Assembly (NCBI GenBank): GCA_016190665.1
Contig: JACPQD010000098.1
Location: 51,513-115,512 of the forward strand
Direction: 5' to 3'
Length of the DNA: 64,000 nt
Source of the DNA: Chloroflexota bacterium
Lineage (GTDB): Bacteria > Chloroflexota > Dehalococcoidia > JACPQD01
Shown here: positions 61,901-64,000 of the stretch, in pieces
Layout: every line of letters begins with the position of its first letter
Position numbering within the stretch: position 1 is the first letter of the stretch
Notes under the pieces: model-generated
The model's database searches: none
What the model was told of the DNA's origin: nothing
Seen by the model: only the letters and a program-made list of their open reading frames with translations
Translations under genes and position numbers: made by a program

Positions 61901-64000
61901 GTCGCCACCTCGGCAATGGCGCGCACCTGACTCGTGAGGTTGGCGGCCAACCTGTTCACGTTATCCGTCAAGTCTCTCCAGGTGCCTGCCGCGCCAGGGA
62001 CGTTCGCCTGCCCTCCCAGGCGGCCCTCAAACCCTACCTCGCGGGCGACGGTCGTCACCTGTTCGGCGAAGGTGGCCAGGGTGTCGATCATGGCGTTGAT
62101 CGTGTCGGCCAGCGAGGCGATCTCCCCCTTGGCCTCGACGGTGAGCTTCTGCTTGAGGTCTCCGTTGGCTACGGCGGTCACCACCTTGGCGATGCCGCGC
62201 ACCTGGCTCGTCAGGTTGGCGGCCATCAGGTTGACGCTGTCGGTGAGGTCGCGCCACGTTCCCGCGACGCCCTTCACTTCCGCCTGGCCTCCCAGCTTGC
62301 CATCCGTGCCCACCTCTCTGGCGACGCGGGTTACCTCCGAGGCAAAGGAGTTGAGCTGATCCACCATAGTGTTGATGGTGCTCTTCAGCTCCTGGATCTC
62401 ACCGCGGGCATCCACCGTGATCTTCTTGGTAAGGTCGCCTCGGGCTACGGCAGTGGTCACCTGGGCGATGTTGCGCACTTGTCCGGTAAGGTTGCTGGCC
62501 ATGGAGTTCACGCTGTCCGTGAGGTCCTTCCATGTGCCCGCAACTCCAGGCACGTATGCCTGGCCTCCCAGGCTCCCTTCCGTGCCCACCTCCCTGGCGA
62601 CACGGGTCACTTCGGAAGCGAAAGACCGAAGCTGGTCTACCATGGTGTTTATGGTCTCTTTGAGCTGGAGGAACTCGCCGCGGACGTCCACGGTGATCTT
62701 CTTTGAGAGGTCGCCGTTGGCTACGGCGATGGTCACGTCGGCGATGTTGCGCACCTGGCTGGTAAGGTTGCTGGCCATGGAGTTCACACTATCGGTCAGG
62801 TCCTTCCACGTGCCGGCGACGCCTTTGACCTCCGCCTGGCCTCCCAGCTTGCCCTCAGTGCCTACCTCTCTGGCCACGCGAGTCACTTCCGAAGCGAAGG
62901 AGCTGAGCTGGTCGACCATGGTGTTGATGGTACTCTTCAGCTCCAGGATCTCGCCTCGGGCGTCGACGGTGATCTTTCGCGAGAGGTCTCCGGTGGCCAC
63001 GGCAGTGGTAACCTCGGCGATGCTTCGCACCTGGCTGGTAAGGCTTCCGGCCATGAAGTTAACGCTGTCAGTAAGGTCACGCCAGGTCCCCAGGACGCCC
63101 TTCACGTCTGCCTGGCCTCCCAACTTGCCCTCGGTGCCTACCTCTGTGGCGACACGAGTCACCTCTGAAGCAAAGGAGTTGAGCTGGTCAACCATGGTGT
63201 TGATGGTCTTCTTCAGCTCCAGGATCTCACCTCGGGCGTCCACGGTGATCTTTCGCGAGAGGTCTCCGCTGGCCACGGCCGTAGTTACGTCGGCGATGTT
63301 GCGCACCTGGCTCGTCAGGTTGGCGGCCATCAGATTGACGTTGTCCGTCAGGTCCTTCCATGTGCCGCCGACGCCTCTCACCTCGGCCTGGCCTCCCAGC
63401 CTGCCTTCCGTGCCTACCTCTCTGGCGACACGGGTCACTTCCGAAGCAAAGGAGTTGAGCTGGTCCACCATGGTGTTAATGGTCTTCTTGAGCTCCAGGA
63501 TCTCCCCCTGGGCGTCCACGGTGATCTTCTTCGAGAGGTCGCCGGTCGCCACGGCCGTGGTTACGTCGGCGATGTTGCGCACCTGGCTGGTCAGGCTTCC
63601 CGCCATCATGTTAACGCTGTCGGTGAGGTCGCGCCAGGTCCCCGAGACGCCTCTCACTTCCGCCTGGCCGCCGAGTTTGCCCTCAGTGCCTACCTCCCTG
63701 GCGACGCGAGTCACCTCTGAAGCGAAGGAGTTGAGCTGGTCAACCATGGTGTTGATTGTCTCTTTGAGCTGCAGAAACTCACCGCGGACGTCGACGGTGA
63801 TCTTCTTGGAGAGGTCGCCGTTAGCCACGGCGGTAGTTACATCGGCGATGTTGCGCACCTGGTTAGTCAGGTTGCTGGCCATGAAGTTGACGCTGTCGGT
63901 GAGGTCGCGCCATGTTCCGGCAACGCCTCTCACTTCCGCCTGGCCTCCCAGCATACCCTCGGTGCCTACCTCTCTGGCGACACGGGTCACCTCCGAGGCA
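58987..64000 (-). CDS. HAMP-array hybrid sensor histidine kinase with three receiver domains (N-terminus beyond window)
   Basis: The visible 1671 residues are the C-terminal part; the frame stays open at the right edge. It has at least eight tandem ~92-residue HAMP units (each with [14 protein letters not shown], [12 protein letters not shown] and [23 protein letters not shown] blocks), a GAF domain, a coiled coil, HisKA with [20 protein letters not shown], a HATPase ([25 protein letters not shown]) and three receivers ([27 protein letters not shown]). It resembles fungal group III (Nik1) and bacterial HAMP-array kinases for osmotic or redox sensing. It is cytosolic as far as visible. Confidence 0.92.
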   Translation of the reverse strand, partial: ASEVTRVAREVGTEGMLGGQAEVRGVAGTWRDLTDSVNFMASNLTNQVRNIADVTTAVANGDLSKKITVDVRGEFLQLKETINTMVDQLNSFASEVTRVAREVGTEGKLGGQAEVRGVSGTWRDLTDSVNMMAGSLTSQVRNIADVTTAVATGDLSKKITVDAQGEILELKKTINTMVDQLNSFASEVTRVAREVGTEGRLGGQAEVRGVGGTWKDLTDNVNLMAANLTSQVRNIADVTTAVASGDLSRKITVDARGEILELKKTINTMVDQLNSFASEVTRVATEVGTEGKLGGQADVKGVLGTWRDLTDSVNFMAGSLTSQVRSIAEVTTAVATGDLSRKITVDARGEILELKSTINTMVDQLSSFASEVTRVAREVGTEGKLGGQAEVKGVAGTWKDLTDSVNSMASNLTSQVRNIADVTIAVANGDLSKKITVDVRGEFLQLKETINTMVDQLRSFASEVTRVAREVGTEGSLGGQAYVPGVAGTWKDLTDSVNSMASNLTGQVRNIAQVTTAVARGDLTKKITVDARGEIQELKSTINTMVDQLNSFASEVTRVAREVGTDGKLGGQAEVKGVAGTWRDLTDSVNLMAANLTSQVRGIAKVVTAVANGDLKQKLTVEAKGEIASLADTINAMIDTLATFAEQVTTVAREVGFEGRLGGQANVPGAAGTWRDLTDNVNRLAANLTSQVRAIAEVATAVTKGDLTRSIQVDASGEVAVLKDNVNQMIANLRETTQVNAEQDWLKTNLAKFTRLLQGERDRLTVAKRILSELEPVVSSQHGVFYIMEHSSMGEPELKLLAGYAVEESKQYPRAFKLGEGIVGQCASEKQRVLLSNVPKKYIKITSGLGAASPANIIVLPIVFEGQVKGVLELASFERFSPTHQAFLDQLAESLGIVLNTIEATMRTEDLLKQSQSLAEELQSRQQELQLTNKELQEKAQLLVEQKAEVEAKNSEVERARQALEEKAEQLALTSKYKSEFLSNMSHELRTPLNSLLILSQQLSENTGGNLTSKEVEYARTIHGSGTDLLTLINDILDLSKIESGTTTLDVTELKFPEIANFVERTFRHVALDKGLTFTVELDPNLPLHIHTDAKRLQQVLKNLLSNAFKFTERGEVVLNISQVTEGWDPENTALRLCEAVVAFCVRDTGIGIPPEKQALIFEAFQQADGTTSRKYGGTGLGLSISREITRLLGGEIRLWSEPGRGSNFTFYLPQVCPQMAPAMRHGEADYADWFKSTGAYAVARPPALLDAAPVSAKDAGYAASLEGQIGDDRDDIRTGDRVLLIVEDDPNFARVLLDMAHGNGFKGLVALRGGVALAMAHQYKPDAITLDINLPEMDGWRLLHHLKDNPTTRHIPVHIISVEEEQNRGLGRWALACLNKPVSKETLEDAFTRINDFIARPVKKLLVVEDDDVQRMSIVDLIGEGDVETIAVPTGDEALAALKRGPFDCMVIDLGLPDMTGFELIDAIRKDLGLESLPIIVYTGKDLTAEESAQLERVVDRVIVKDIRSPERLLDETAMFLHRVAANLPEPKRRMLEQLHQTDTVLAGRRVLVVDDDIRNIFALTSVLERHNIDVLSAENGAEAIKKLAETPDVDLVLMDIMMPEMDGYDTMHVIREKEQFRSLPIIALTAKAMKGDRQKCIAAGASDYIAKPVDTDQLLSLLRVWLYR
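61840..64000 (-). repeat. Tandem 276-bp HAMP-unit array within the kinase gene
   Basis: Eight in-frame units of ~276 bases. Several blocks are almost identical at DNA level between neighbouring units (for example AACTCCTTTGCCTCGGAGGT-type segments), indicating recent duplication or gene conversion. The array extends beyond 64000. Confidence 0.8.

Noticed and set aside
61840..64000. Repeated DNA at the right end as satellite or CRISPR
   Set aside because: Units are in-frame 92-codon HAMP domains of one protein.

Overview
The window is about 60% G+C, densely packed and clearly bacterial. It most resembles an uncultured Chloroflexota member of the Dehalococcoidia type. That placement is an inference. 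It rests on the mix of a methylmalonyl-CoA-type mutase/carboxylase operon, an actinobacteria-like inositol-phospholipid/mannoside operon, selenium-dependent molybdenum hydroxylase maturation genes, frequent TTG/GTG starts, probable leaderless promoters, and many short 'word-like' dispersed repeats. No rRNA, tRNA, CRISPR array, IS element or prophage was recognised.

Layout. 1-4.7 kb: a 7TM/GAF sensor kinase cut by the window edge, a GH3-like acyl-activating enzyme, and two paralogous secreted proteins with related 5' leaders. 4.5-5.5 kb: a gene-poor stretch holding a duplicated promoter module. 5.5-9.0 kb: membrane protein, gyrB and an RfbC-like cupin. 9.1-14.7 kb: a possible decayed gene, a radical SAM protein, nadD, obg, rnhB and yraN. 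14.7-25.5 kb: a 12-gene minus-strand operon for a heptose-containing surface glycan (SIS isomerase, GHMP kinase, nucleotidyltransferase, GT2 and GT-C transferases, flippase-like protein, two radical SAM enzymes). 25.6-34.7 kb: plus-strand ligA, GT2, a Swt1-HEPN/HsdR-N nuclease fusion, ABM monooxygenase, initiating sugar transferase, a Pro/Thr-rich membrane protein, pth and pyrD. 34.8-40.2 kb: a cobalamin-dependent acyl-CoA mutase operon (mutase large and small subunits, MeaB, carboxyltransferase, biotin carrier, small protein). 40.3-44.6 kb: nfi, prfB with a programmed +1 frameshift, an anchored metallopeptidase and an MFS transporter. 44.7-50.0 kb: ino1, two LPLATs, a PHP hydrolase, a PimA-like GT4 and a CDP-alcohol phosphotransferase. 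50.3-54.3 kb: zinc-ribbon protein, PAC2 protein and yqeC-mocA-yqeB. 54.5-64 kb: two DUF5985-like membrane proteins, a small regulator, and a two-component block ending in a giant HAMP-array hybrid kinase that leaves the window.

The most unusual items are: the HEPN + PD-(D/E)XK fusion with a duplicated C-terminal module and low G+C; an acyl-CoA mutase whose substrate-binding loop is replaced; dispersed palindromic repeats that have entered reading frames or supply their ends; and a duplicated promoter module with an orphan copy. Product calls come from motif recognition by eye. Start codons were chosen from Shine-Dalgarno sites, overlaps and promoters.
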